This document shows positions 30,664 to 42,262 of a stretch of DNA of 64,000 nt, piece by piece (position 1 is the first letter of the stretch; each line of letters begins with the position of its first letter). Position numbers and translations under genes: made by a program. The notes beneath the pieces were generated by a model. It made no database searches and had not been told where the DNA came from. It worked only from the letters and a program-made list of their open reading frames with translations. The stretch lies in contig NC_087380.1 of NCBI RefSeq assembly GCF_963675165.1, forward strand, positions 1,479,803-1,543,802. The letters are read 5' to 3'. The DNA is from Halichondria panicea. Its lineage: Eukaryota; Porifera; Demospongiae; Suberitida; Halichondriidae.

Positions 30664-33600
30664 TCACACTGACTCTTCGAGCAATGTCTCTCTGAGTTTG
30701 GAAAACCGCATCAGATGATATGTTTGACTCGTGGGTTGCCTCAATTCAACAGAATTAGCACAAGAAATCCCAGAGTCACTTTTCAAACTTTCTGAAACAT
30801 CGATTTGCTTGTTTGGTTTTTTTAATCGTTTTAGAAATTCCCAATTACACGCCTTTTGGAGTCTTTGATATAATAGTACACAAACGACTAACACAAATAT
30901 CAAAAAAGCTGATCCAACTGACAAGAAAGTCAGTACAACAGATCTAGACGGACCACCAACTGTTGCTCTTGCATGATAAGTACCGACAGAATATAGAAGC
31001 AAATTGACAATGAATGACACTTCCAGTAAATCCAACCATCGGCTATTGTAGATTCCGCCTGACACACCTATAATACTCAGTAGTAGAGTGCATACTGTGC
31101 AGATAGCCAATAGACTGACATTAAAATCTTCACTGAGAACGAAGGTGAGCATGAGCACCCATCTGAGCATGTTACAGAAGCTGACCCAATATCGACTCTC
31201 AGGCTTGAAAGCAGCATGATAGGTATTAAGGGATGCTGTGATATAGTACCGACTGAATAACTTAGAGATGGTCTCACTTTTGTAAAGCCACTGAGAGAGG
31301 AAGGTCACAATTGTTCCCAGTATCATAATCACACCAAATATAACTGCTATAATCACCAAGACAGCATGAAGATCTGTTGCAAAATGCACATTTCCATCTC
31401 GTAACCATACAGTACGATTAGTAGCGTTAGGTGGATACGTCATGTGAGCAGGGGAGAGGATATCGATTACATTTCGAATAAACTTGAAGTATGAGAACAA
31501 TAGAACAGTTTCGAGCACTGCTACAGGATCATGTATTTTAGCGAAAAAACTCGAAGCCTTGATTGAGTAATGACAAATGATACTAATGATCAGGACAATA
31601 GCACACAAGTATAGAGGGAACACAAACTGCCAGGAGATGTAACCAAGTTGATTTAGGCCATCGTGGAAACAAACATGAAAGCCAAAATCCAAGTTGACCC
31701 AAGCAATAAACACATCAAAAAACGTGACACCATCAAATGCTTGTGTTCCAAGCATTAAGGTGTTGGCACTTAGAATATTGGCATAAAATAAAAGTCCGTG
31801 TACTGTACCGCTTGAGACTGTGAACTGAACAAGAGAGAGAAAAGCAATAAAGAGAATACCGAGAGCAAACATTGCAATTATGACAGCAAATGCAGAGTTG
31901 TCTCTACAGTCAGCACATTTCAAAGAGTGTAATTTTAGACTTGTAGTGCCTTTGCATGCTCCACAGAGTAGACCTCCACGATTTTCCATACATTGTGCAT
32001 CCGGATTATTCAAGCTTACAGCCACTGTTGAATTTTGACAGTAGTCAGGTGGACATTTAGGGTAGAGAATCAGACCTAGATAAGTGGAGTTTGGATTAGA
32101 CGAGTTTTGATAGTGGGCTCCAATCCAGGGATTTAGTGAAAACTTTTTTATTTCACCAGTGTTAACATCGCAGGAAGTGTTGTAGGTTTGAAGTCTACTG
32201 TCGCATTCGCACAGATTATTACTTGCTAGCTTGAATCCATTGTCGCAATCTGTAAATGTGAGATTCAATAATAGGCAATACACATCATCGGTAGATCTAC
32301 AGTAACCATTTGCAGTGATTGCTATTTCTTCAAACGGATGAGGTGAGAATACCTGAAAAGTTACCTCAGAACAATTATCAGTAACCATTTGAGACAACAT
32401 AGAGATGTAATGAATTGTTGTGCTGCTAGAATCGTTTAAAAAACTTTTAACCTCACGTTCGGTCGTTTCACTACTACTGTTCCTATCAAAAGCAAAAGCA
32501 GAAGCAGCCATTGTAAGTTTAAACTTTTCACCTCTTTTATGACTTCTACTGATTTTTCTTTTGCTCAGTCTAGTCTCATTGTCACAAAAGTACAGTCGAT
32601 AAAACTCCGAGTCTAGCAATGGAACTGTGTTGTTGAGGTCAGTTGCATTTATATTTATATATGTATAGTTGTATAATTGGACATTTTCAAGTACATCAGC
32701 TTGCACATCACTGTAAAGCAAACTCCCGGTACCATTATTATGCACAAAGTTTTCTGAAAATGTTATCTGATTGCTTGCTTCATCGACGAATTGAAGAAAA
32801 CAAGGTAGCTGTAATGAAAATGTATTGTAGCCACAAAATAAGTTGAATTTGGATATGTACATTACACCACCATGTTTCTCAGCAAAATTCCGAACAAAAG
32901 AGACATGTGCATATGGTAGTAAAGTTACGAAAGAATCATCTTGAAGATAGCACACTCCACCGAGTCTAGCTGAATTTCCCTCAAAAGTTCCATTGCCTCC
33001 GACAATAATATTACTACTTGCTTGAGCAAATATAACTCCTCCATCTGCGTATGGTCTGGTGTTTCCTTTGAACGTAAAGTTGGCGTAAAGGAGCAGTTGA
33101 CAATGATCTAAGTGGATAGCACTGTATGTTGAGGTTCCATCAGCATTGTTATTTGAGAAATCCAAATAGTCTACAAATATTAATCTCGATGAGCGTGCAC
33201 TAATCACACGAGTGTTGCCATCAAATTTGTTTTCCCCAGAAAAATACATGTCGCTAGCAATAGCTTCGAAAACAAAGCTGTTCTTGTTTCTGTAGAACTC
33301 AGAATTTACGATATAGAAAGTACTACCGTGCAATTTAAATACAGCATTGAAATCTGAAACCCTTTGTATCGATATGCCACACCTTTCAGCTTCCAAAAGA
33401 TTTGCCGGTCTCACACAATTTGTTGGTTGAGATGGTAGATTTGTCGGTGAACTGTTATCTTTGCACAAAACAGTCTTATTCATTCGGACAGTTGACATGC
33501 GAGCATTACAGGAAGACACACCAGCAGTATTGCTATTGAATTCGATGTGCTCGGTGACATTCAAAGTACTACAGGAGATGTGTATACCGGCCACAGTTTT

Positions 33601-34488
33601 AAATTGAGTGATATCGTTTGAGGTGGCAGTATTCAAAGAAAAATTACTCGGCCCGGTAATTGTTGCCTGTGAGTTAAACAAAGATAACACTCCATGAATG
33701 CCCACGCTATTCCGTTTAAAGTCACTGATTCCAATAATTCGAAATGACTCCGCTTTATTGATTCTTATGATAGCCGTAGGGCTAGTATTGTTGAACACCA
33801 TAAAATATCCGTCTATAGAAATATTACACCTCTCTGCAAGTAAGACAGCTGACATTGTTCGTTTATATGAGGGTGTAGGGCACCTCAGAATTATATTGTC
33901 TGGAAAAGAAACATTTCCCAAGAGATTGTCTGAAAAAGTGGTGGTCTCTGTGAAATTCACTTGAGAGTTTTGAAGCAACATAATTACTGAGTTGTTCATG
34001 TGCGAAATCTCGTTGTTTGTCACTAACAAGTTTGAAAATTCAATGTCCGTGCTATCTCTTATGTTCACTGCAGTGGATGTACTGCTCATGATAACAATGT
34101 CACTGAATGTTCCATACTGCACATGACTGACTAGCAGCCCAGGATTAACAGAATTGCCACAAGAAACAAATGAAATGCCTTCAATCCTCAATCCAGAAAT
34201 ATTCTCAAATGTAAGTCCAAATTGATAGCCACAGTCTATTGTTACATTCTCACCACTAAATGAGATGTTAACAAGGCCAGAAATATTGAAATCTGTCTCC
34301 AAAATGTGGATCCCTGGTAGTAAGATGAACGCGGTGTGAGAGGCGTGGTTCTGCTTTGCACAGTCTGTCAGGGAGACACAAGTTGAACCATTGGTAGCAT
34401 CATGATCTGGTGCAACATGAATCTCATCAGCAAAACAAGAGTAGCTAGCAATCACAATAAAACAGAGTATTTCAATTCTTAGCTTCAT
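30664..34488 (-). CDS. Beta-helix, multi-pass membrane receptor-like protein 2 (1274 aa, intron-less)
   Basis: Paralogue of the gene at 26200-30063, with the same start (MKLRIEILCFIVIASYSCFA signal peptide), domain order and C-terminal RETLLEESV. The beta-helix ectodomain is very similar, with blocks of identity (LFCGYNTFSLQLPCFLQFVD). Divergence concentrates around the loops after the first membrane segment (TLMLGTQAFDGVTFFDVFIA versus TRFGVHNEDDIIKFLDIFIG), before the last membrane segment, and in the tail. Both frames are fully open, so both copies are probably functional. No introns in 3.8 kb, unlike most neighbours. Confidence 0.8.
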   Translation of the reverse strand: MKLRIEILCFIVIASYSCFADEIHVAPDHDATNGSTCVSLTDCAKQNHASHTAFILLPGIHILETDFNISGLVNISFSGENVTIDCGYQFGLTFENISGLRIEGISFVSCGNSVNPGLLVSHVQYGTFSDIVIMSSTSTAVNIRDSTDIEFSNLLVTNNEISHMNNSVIMLLQNSQVNFTETTTFSDNLLGNVSFPDNIILRCPTPSYKRTMSAVLLAERCNISIDGYFMVFNNTSPTAIIRINKAESFRIIGISDFKRNSVGIHGVLSLFNSQATITGPSNFSLNTATSNDITQFKTVAGIHISCSTLNVTEHIEFNSNTAGVSSCNARMSTVRMNKTVLCKDNSSPTNLPSQPTNCVRPANLLEAERCGISIQRVSDFNAVFKLHGSTFYIVNSEFYRNKNSFVFEAIASDMYFSGENKFDGNTRVISARSSRLIFVDYLDFSNNNADGTSTYSAIHLDHCQLLLYANFTFKGNTRPYADGGVIFAQASSNIIVGGNGTFEGNSARLGGVCYLQDDSFVTLLPYAHVSFVRNFAEKHGGVMYISKFNLFCGYNTFSLQLPCFLQFVDEASNQITFSENFVHNNGTGSLLYSDVQADVLENVQLYNYTYININATDLNNTVPLLDSEFYRLYFCDNETRLSKRKISRSHKRGEKFKLTMAASAFAFDRNSSSETTEREVKSFLNDSSSTTIHYISMLSQMVTDNCSEVTFQVFSPHPFEEIAITANGYCRSTDDVYCLLLNLTFTDCDNGFKLASNNLCECDSRLQTYNTSCDVNTGEIKKFSLNPWIGAHYQNSSNPNSTYLGLILYPKCPPDYCQNSTVAVSLNNPDAQCMENRGGLLCGACKGTTSLKLHSLKCADCRDNSAFAVIIAMFALGILFIAFLSLVQFTVSSGTVHGLLFYANILSANTLMLGTQAFDGVTFFDVFIAWVNLDFGFHVCFHDGLNQLGYISWQFVFPLYLCAIVLIISIICHYSIKASSFFAKIHDPVAVLETVLLFSYFKFIRNVIDILSPAHMTYPPNATNRTVWLRDGNVHFATDLHAVLVIIAVIFGVIMILGTIVTFLSQWLYKSETISKLFSRYYITASLNTYHAAFKPESRYWVSFCNMLRWVLMLTFVLSEDFNVSLLAICTVCTLLLSIIGVSGGIYNSRWLDLLEVSFIVNLLLYSVGTYHARATVGGPSRSVVLTFLSVGSAFLIFVLVVCVLLYQRLQKACNWEFLKRLKKPNKQIDVSESLKSDSGISCANSVELRQPTSQTYHLMRFSKLRETLLEESV

Positions 34489-34933
34489 TGCTTGTAAAAG
34501 TTAAACGATGCAATACTTTACGACAATGGGGGACACATCATCTATAACACCAGAAGCATCCTGATAACATGCAGTCTACTATAAATGGCAATGCCTATTG
34601 TGTGAGTATGGTTTACATGGCTCTCCCTAACAGGAACCATTGCATTGTATTGTTACAACACACATTGGACACAGCTGTTCACAAAAATGGTTGCAATTCC
34701 AGCTGTGTCTATGTGTATTGTCAATTGTTTTATAGCATGCCATCCAAAGAACAGGGAGATGAGGCAGGTCAAGGAGCATGTGCATCACACTGGCCTGGTT
34801 GCGCGTACTTGCGGTATGGGATTGCGCGCGGGCGCTAGATAGGTAATGATCATCTCCTTGAAAACTAAATAATAGACATAAACCACATACCATGTGGTCA
34901 CCAATTAATTTCTCCTCTCTCAGAAGAACTGAT
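34489..34933. other. Divergent spacer: receptor 2 / CLPP
   Basis: It carries the duplicated receptor 5' flank (to ~34856) and then a short unique stretch before the CLPP start. No gene and no clear TATA box are seen. Confidence 0.5.
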
Positions 34934-35880
34934 ATGCAAGTTCTAAGATGGTACCAAGAGCCATCATAGGAGCAGTCAACATGATTGTATTTAATACAGG
35001 GCTATACCTTCTGCAGGGTGTGGCGCAGGAGATTTCCTCTGAGGGCCTGTCTCCACAGAAACCACTCATCGTCGTTCCACAGCCCAGCCAGCCCCCTCTC
35101 CTCACTGATACCCATGGTGGTGGAGCAAACGGTGAGAACTTTACTATACTGTAATATTCCGTGTATCAGGCGAACCTCTGAATAGCATTTGTGCCGTGAT
35201 GTTTGTGTTAGTGTGTATTATTACTTGCGTGGGCGTGGGCTGTGTGTCCATTCATTATTGTTATAGAGTACATTGAACCACCTCTCACAGGGCAGAGGAG
35301 AGAGGGCTTACGATATCTTCTCCAGGCTGTTGAAGGAGAGAATCATTTGTCTCATGGGACCAGTAAGTATGAGACAAGGAATTATGCAGTGTGTGTGTAT
35401 GTGCGTTAAGTTTCACAGAAACCGGGCGACAACTCAACTCACAATGTTAAAATAATGGCCAAGTAATTTGTACGGCACCTAATTTTATTAGTCTAGTGGA
35501 GTCCATAACTGTATAATGCTGCGTCTTCTTTGCCCCCCTGACTGTGTACGACATTGTGCCCCCCAGATCCATGATGAGTACTCTAGTCTGGTCGTGGCAC
35601 AGCTGCTGTTCTTACAGTCGGAGGATGCTCACAAACCCATCAACATGTACATCAACAGTCCAGGTGAGCTTACAGCTACTGGTGTATCAAACTCTGTGTT
35701 AAAACTAGGTGTATATAATTATGTATGCTAATTATTAGTCCTTTTGTAAACTCAATTGAAACTACGATGTGAATCTTGGCCAGTCTAAGCAGCAATAAAT
35801 TATGTTAGTGAAGGTCACAAAGTACACCTATGATTTTATCTCCCCCTCCCTAAAACGCGTACACACACACACACACACCA

Positions 35881-35924
<44 letters not shown>

Positions 35925-38220
35925 CTATCTATTTAATGCCTGTTGCTAATTCTAAGAACCAACATTTGAGGTCAATGTTTGTTTTGTGCTTGCTTCAGCT
36001 TAACCACATAGAAGAACCCACATTCCCCATGCAACCCCACTATCAACTACATGTACCACAAAGCCTGGCCCAGACAATACAGTGTTGTACTTTATACCTA
36101 AGCCCCCCTCAGAAGTTTTCTTTTAAAAGCCAACTTGAAGTATCACAGCAACCAATATCAAGTCCAAGTTAGAAGATAAGTCTTATAATTCATGTCAGCT
36201 TGACCTCAACGTTTTACAGCTTAATTTACAATAATTATTCAGCATGGCCCCAATGTGAATAGATGTACAATAACTATTGAGTGTTATAATTATAGTACTG
36301 TAGTTGTGTATGTGACTGAATGCAACAGATGAATGGGGAGAGTTGGTGCACCGTTAAAGACTCTTTAACCCATCATTCTCGGCTCTCCAGGCCGAGCATC
36401 TGTTTGCTTTTTGTTTCTATCTGCATGTTCTCTGTTTTGTGTTGTCTGCTATCAATATCTACCTTAATTGTTGGCATATACCACCTTAAAATCAGATCAG
36501 GATGGTCACCCCCAGTATTATACATGTGGAATAGCTAGTTATGAGCATACTTTACACCACTTCTAACCATTGTTATAATTTCTATGTGAAAAGGCAAAGC
36601 CGCAGACAGCATTTTTCTAATTAAAAAAAAAAAAAAAAAAAAAAAAAATCACACCCTCCAAAGAAAGACACAGCAGGTCTATGGGGGGTGATCAGTGCCA
36701 AAACCTCCAGTTCTTTTTATTTAGTACTAAAATTATTTGCATGGTAAAGTTCTACATACAAATGACACGCTCTCTCTTATTTGCATGGTGAAGTTCTACA
36801 TACAAATAATACTCTCATTTGCATGGTGAAGTTCTACATACAAATGACACGCTCTCTCTTATTTGCATGGTGATTTTCTACATACAAATGATACTCTTAT
36901 TTGCATGGTGAAGTTCTACATATAAATTATACTCTTATTTGCATGGTGAAGTTCTACATACGATGAAAGTTCTACATACAAATAACGCTGCATGGCAAAT
37001 GATAAGCTTTGTTAGTTTTACAATGACACTCTCATATATATTTGCATTAACTTGAAACCACTCCCTTTTTCATCTATAAGGAAGGGCTCGGATGAAAAAG
37101 GGAAGGTTGGAATACAATTAGAACAAACCACTATAACTACATAATGTGTGGGTGTTTATTCAGCTTTGATCCCAGACCGTCAGAAAATGTATTTTATACT
37201 CGAGGCTATATAGCAACAGAAATAGTACATGCGTGAGTGGTGGCACGCAAGTTGTTAGGACGTTAACAATAACATTGTGGGAGCGTGACATTCTTCACGC
37301 ATGCCCCTATATAGGACAACTGTAAATTTATTGAAGGAGGACACAATTAACATTATAGTATAGACGGACATTTTAATTAACATATCAACTACGTGTTGGA
37401 CACGCCCGCTCATGTGGCAATCCTTTTTGGTCACATAAGTGGGCGTGTCCAATAATGGAGTTAAAAAAATTACTCTCTCCCCTGAGCCTTTTCTTAGGTG
37501 AAAAGGGGAGTAGTTTCCAGTTTAGCAAATTAACTATGCAAATGCGAGAGTATCATTTGTATGTAGAGCTTCACCATGCAAATGAGAGTATCATTTGTAT
37601 GTAGAACTTCACCATGTAAAAATGAGAGTATCATTTGTATGTAGAACTTCCCCATGCAGATGAGAGTATCATTTGTATGTAGAACTTCCCCATGCAAATG
37701 AGAGTATCATTTGTATGTAGAACTTCCCCATGCAAATGAGAGTATCATTTGTATGTAGAACTTCACTATGCAAATGATTTTAGTACTAAATAAACAGAGC
37801 TGGAGGTTTTGGCACTGATCACCCCCCATACAGGTCAAATCCTATCAATTACTACATCTACATAATTACCCAAACCCCCCTCCCCCCTCCCTCCCCTGAG
37901 AGTATTAAAAACCAACAGATTAGACTCAAAAAACACAATTCAAGTAAAGACTAGACCACAAGAACTGAAGGTAAAGCACACAGTAGACAAACATTACTGT
38001 ATCAATTATAATAATATAGTTAGAAGCATGAATATAAATAATAGCTAGCTAGCTTACCAACTTAAAAATTAACTATAGTGGGTATTCCTGTAGCTATTCA
38101 TGTCTCATAAGCAGTTTAATTTGTAAGTGCATTTATAGAAATAGGAGAGGTGGTTACCCAATTCTACGGTCGGATAAGGCAGTTCCTCACAATTTATTCT
38201 TTTTTTGTTTCAACCCCTCC

Positions 38221-38287
<67 letters not shown>

Positions 38288-39319
38288 GTGGGTCTATTAC
38301 AGCTGGTCTAGCTATCTATGACACCATGGAGTACATCCGTCCCCCTGTCTCCACCCTCTGTATGGGGCAGGCCTGCAGTATGGGGGCCTTCCTGTTAGCA
38401 GCTGGCTCGGAGGGACTCCGCTATTGTCTGCCCCACTCCAGAGTTATGATTCACCAACCACACGGCTCAGCTGGGGTACGTATAAGTCATGTGATACTTT
38501 AACTAGAGGAGTGGTCGTCAGTCATGAGTGTTAAAACCTCCCTTTCAAAAATGCAATCTGTGAATGAGTATGGCATCAATCTGCTAGGCTACACATAGTG
38601 ACACCATTATAATTATTTCTAGGGTATTATTTACGTATAAACTTTTGTGGAATGACCGTTAGAATGGTTTTTTCCCTAAATAGCAGCGTTTTTGCAGCAT
38701 GCATTGCTTGCGATATTAAATTCAGTACATTGAAAACCACAAAATGAAATATAACCGCTATACAGTACTATGTGTGTACTCCATATACATGTATCTGTAC
38801 TGTTTCTTTCAGTGTACGTGTTTTTGCTGTACAGTTAGTTTAAAATGAACTATGCTTCCCATGTCTTACTGACTACAGGGGCAAGCCACAGACATCGCTA
38901 TACAAGCTGAAGAGATTATCAAACTGAAGAAGATGCTCAATCAACTGATGTCACAGCACACCGGACAACCCGTGGATTTGATTGGTGCGTTGTACACGTA
39001 CATAGCTACTGCTTTTGATCCGGTTTATAATTGATAGCCATTATGCAAAATTGTGTCTCTCTTAAGAGGAAGGTCTGAGTAATACTTAGAAAGTTATGGA
39101 TTGACAGTAGAAACTCTGTATAGGAATATGTCAATTTTGATCGTAGTGTTGGCATTTCAGAGATGAGAGTCTTGGTCTGATAGTGCTCTCTGTACTTTCT
39201 TTGCAGGGGAAGTGACTGAGAGAGACAAGTTCATGTCTCCTGTGGAGGCCAAGGAGTTCGGGATAGTGGATCATGTGCTCACTCGAGAACTCAGAGAAGA
39301 AGGCAAAAACAAGGACTAG
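34934..39319 (+). CDS. CLPP: Mitochondrial ATP-dependent Clp protease proteolytic subunit (235 aa)
   Basis: ClpP is the tetradecameric serine peptidase of the mitochondrial matrix, fed by CLPX. Exons: 34934-34950, 35017-35131, 35291-35362, 35567-35663, 38288-38475, 38879-38984, 39207-39319, totalling 708 nt in consistent phase. The 17-nt first exon is inferred from the frame. It gives an Arg-rich, acid-free leader ([20 protein letters not shown]), as expected of a mitochondrial presequence, ahead of the mature start [20 protein letters not shown]. The nucleophile Ser is in [12 protein letters not shown] and the catalytic His in [20 protein letters not shown]; the Asp is expected in the last exon. 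The C-terminal extension of vertebrate CLPP is nearly absent. Intron 4 (2.6 kb) carries a DNA-transposon-like element and two (CA)n tracts. Confidence 0.9.
35861..35923. repeat. (CA)n microsatellite in CLPP intron 4
   Basis: An interrupted CA repeat with two CCACA breaks. A poly(A) run of ~28 lies further on at 36621-36648. Confidence 0.9.
36680..37830. mobile_element. TIR element with mirror-image subterminal tandem arrays (1151 bp)
   Basis: The ends TATGGGGGGTGATCAGTGCC and its inverse are followed by AAAACCTCCAG / CTGGAGGTTTT and TTTAGTACTAAA on both sides. A 6-bp duplication CAGGTC flanks the element (36674-36679, 37831-37836). Inside each end lies an array of ~35-bp units (ATTTGCATGGTGAAGTTCTA, CATACAAATGATACTCT), about six to seven copies per side, in opposite orientation. 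The centre (~37020-37500) is unique and has no transposase ORF, so it is a non-autonomous DNA transposon. Confidence 0.85.
38222..38283. repeat. (CA)31 tract directly before CLPP exon 5
   Basis: The repeat ends 4 nt before the CCTAG acceptor at 38287, taking the place of the usual polypyrimidine tract. Confidence 0.95.
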
Positions 39320-40826
39320 CTCATTTCTGTAATCATTCATTGTCTGTGTGCTTTGTGCATAGCTCGAAACCATACCCTGTGGAAATGTACAAGCATTTAT
39401 GTCATTTGTACCTGTCTTTGTCAATTGTTCTTTATAATAATGATTGATATTGCTGTGACACAGCCACATGGGGATACATTGGCTCAGTAGTGACGTTTGC
39501 CCTATAGCTCGGGCCGCAAATGTGTTATAATAATTATCATGTAGTATTATGATATTATCCTATGGATACTGAAGATTATCACGAGTCTGTGCCAGTAACT
39601 GGACGAGTGCCTGCAAGGCACGAGTGACAGTTACTAGGCACAGACGAGTGATAATCATCAGTATCCATGGGATAATGCATTTATTGCTTGGCAACCAAAA
39701 TGCAGGTTGAATCTGCGCATGCGCAACATGCGGTTGCTTTATCAACCAGAAGAATGCGTAGCAACAAAACCAGTTGAAGACGAGTTTAAGAGAAATAAAA
39801 CAGCTAGAAAGACAAAGAAATAAGACTCTAGAACACCAAGAGAGCTTGCAGAAGGCTACTTAAAGAGTTTGTAGAGAACAGACAAGAAAAAAAGACAAGA
39901 AAAACGTTGACAACCAGCAACCCGTTTTTAAAAATGGATAGTTCTGAAGGATAAACAGCATGTGCTTGCTTTCTATCATGCTCCAGTGTATCAGAAGAGG
40001 AAACATGCACCGCTATAACTGAAGAAAAGTGTGACAATCGTTTTTGAAGCCAAAACGACTTTATACAAGCCTGAACAGGCTTATATGGTGGTGCAGTACA
40101 CTTCTACATGTGCAATACTCCGCTCAAAGCACCCACTCCCAACACTGATGCCTGTTTGATGCATTAAATAACACTGACAACCTCCTGACCCTCAGCTTCA
40201 CTGCAAAAAGAGCACAGAAGTGATACAGAGCACCAAAAAACAAGAAAAGAGACTGATAAACATTGCAATGCATGATTATCAGTACAGTGTGTAAACTATG
40301 TTTTTCTTGTTCTCTCACTGCTGAAAACGTTTTATTCCAAATAAGAATCACTTCCTAGTGTGCAATAACAAGTGTGCAATAATACTTCCGGGTGTGCAAT
40401 ATGGAAAAATATCTGCACAGTCGGTGATGAGTCGCTTCCTGTGCAATTTGAATGTAAAACGCTGATGTCAGCACTTATTAAAAAGCAATAAATGTATATA
40501 CACACTAATGCCGATGACTCTCTATGGGGTATTAGGGTCATCCTAGCCTCTTTCCCAGTCATGAGTGCAGCGTTGGTTGGACTCCGCCCAACTAGTTCGA
40601 CGTCTAGCGTTATTTTAGAGACAAATCGGCCTGGGAAAGAGTCGAGGCTAGGGTCATATCCATGCAGTGGTCAGATTGCATGGTTAAATTAATTAGTTAA
40701 GAACATGTATGAAATTTGATATGATTTCATGAATTCTTGCACAGACAAGAAATTAATGGGGAAATAAACAATGGGAACTATGGTCTAACTATTAATAATC
40801 ATGTCTCTATGGCAACAATGGTTGTT
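39320..40826. other. Convergent intergenic region, CLPP / SDR
   Basis: No gene is seen. Two foldbacks are present: 39556-39673 (GGATACTGAAGATTATCACG against CGAGTGATAATCATCAGTAT) and 40542-40652 (CCTAGCCTCTTTCCCAG against CTGGGAAAGAGTCGAGGCTA). A TGTGCAATAA word recurs at ~40360-40400. Confidence 0.6.
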
Positions 40827-41943
40827 CTAGAGAGTTCCATCTTTGGCCAGTTTTTCAACGTTCTCAACTGTTACGTCGAGGACAACGTTCTTTGAGTTAG
40901 GATGAACAATTACTCCGAGGAGACCCTTGCCCATGGTTATGTTATCCGTACGTGAGAATGTCAGGCCAGGGGGTACAGTGGGGTTATCCCAGGGGGTCAC
41001 AAAACAGGCAATGACAAACTGCAGTAGAGAAATTGAAAAGTATTAAACAGCAAATCAATGGAAGCGGGATTATTTTTACCTCATTGATGCGAACAGGTTT
41101 ATCCTTGTGCTCGGCCATGACGACCTGCACAAGTTTCATGAGAGCGCCATTGGAAATGGTCATGTGACCAAAGTTTGGAAACGGTTGGTAGGCAGCACCA
41201 CCTATGAAAATAAACAACAGACATTACACATGATTGTACATGTATAGATTAGTTTAAAGTGAGTGTAACTATACCTACCATTGATGAATGTGAATGATGT
41301 TCCTTCTTTGTCTTGGATTGGAAGCAAAAAGTACTTTGCAATCAAAAAGTGAGGCTCGATTTTGTCAGTACAGACAATCTGCAAAAGTTATAATTGTCAT
41401 TAGAACAAAACTTATGCAGAAATAATAGTAATTATATAGTGTTGACATGTTCATACTGAATTACTTACTGTTCTTATCTCTTCCACTGAAAATTCAAGTA
41501 GTGTTTTAGCAAAGCTGAAACCGCCGACAGTGGCCACAACATCGGTGTAGCTGCCAACCTTCTCAAGCACCTTCTTCTGCAAGTCAGCAGCGTCCTTCTC
41601 TGAGCCTGCAGGAATAAGTACAACACTTTAAAATTGAAAGCATATTTCCACTATCGTTTACACTAGGTCAATTTCCACCATTCACTCACCGACATTTCCT
41701 ACAACAGAGACGAACTTGTCCTCTGCTGGGTTCCCTAGTCTCTCACTGACTTTCTTGACAGACTCTTCAGAGCGGAAGATACCCACGACTTTCACATCAC
41801 CTGCAAGCATGAAAATAATCATTAAAAAAATGTCAAGCATATGAACATGATGTCGATGATGGATAACCTTTTTCTAGGGAGGCTTTGATGAAACCTTGTC
41901 CAATTGTTCCTGAAGCTCCAAACACAAGTACTGTCTTTGCCAT
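40827..41943 (-). CDS. Short-chain dehydrogenase/reductase-like protein (245 aa)
   Basis: Six exons: 41943-41868, 41800-41690, 41605-41469, 41378-41279, 41201-41080, 41018-40827 (738 nt, all in phase). The N-terminus MAKTVLVFGASGTIGQGFIK is a Rossmann strand with the GxxGxxG dinucleotide-binding loop. VVGNVGSEKDAADLQKKV corresponds to the acidic/NV turn and TVGGF to the NNAG-like segment. The canonical YxxxK is not obvious; the equivalent region is GGAAYQPFPNFGHMTISNGA, with Lys in LMKLVQ, so the catalytic site may be altered. No signal peptide, so probably cytosolic. The substrate cannot be predicted. Transcribed divergently from PWP1. Confidence 0.8.
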
Positions 41944-42262
41944 TGTGGAAATCAGTATAGATGATATCTATGCTTTCCTTGCAAGGAGGTTTATTTATAC
42001 AGACCACAGTGGAATTTGGGAATTCTTTATAGGTCAGCAAATCATGATTTACACGATTTATACACACAGCAAATCAGGCACCAGAAAATGTCACGGTAAT
42101 GATCGTTTTGCTGCAGACCAGCTCCACCCCTCGGCTTTCCTAGAAGGGGAAAGCCCCTTAGAATTGCCTGAATTATGGTCGTCAACAAACTGATGGTTGC
42201 ATAGCCACGTGGCATCTCTCAAGGTCCACAACAGTGCAGTGTAGATACTTGTACTCGTAGAC
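41944..42262. promoter_or_regulatory. Bidirectional promoter, SDR / PWP1, with CACGTG at 42206-42211
   Basis: The 319-bp spacer separates two divergent start codons. A perfect CACGTG lies 57 bp upstream of the PWP1 ATG. Nothing else conserved is recognised. Confidence 0.6.

Noticed and set aside
34948-35154. Open frame [18 protein letters not shown] over the CLPP 5' region
   Set aside because: It is out of frame with the conserved [17 protein letters not shown] sequence, so it is not the CLPP start.
36725-37790. Evenly repeated ~35-bp units resembling a CRISPR array
   Set aside because: Units are contiguous without unique spacers, occur in two opposed blocks, and sit inside an inverted-repeat element in a eukaryotic intron.
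41018-41201. SDR catalytic YxxxK motif
   Set aside because: YQPFPNFGHM does not fit the YxxxK spacing; I did not assign a catalytic tyrosine.
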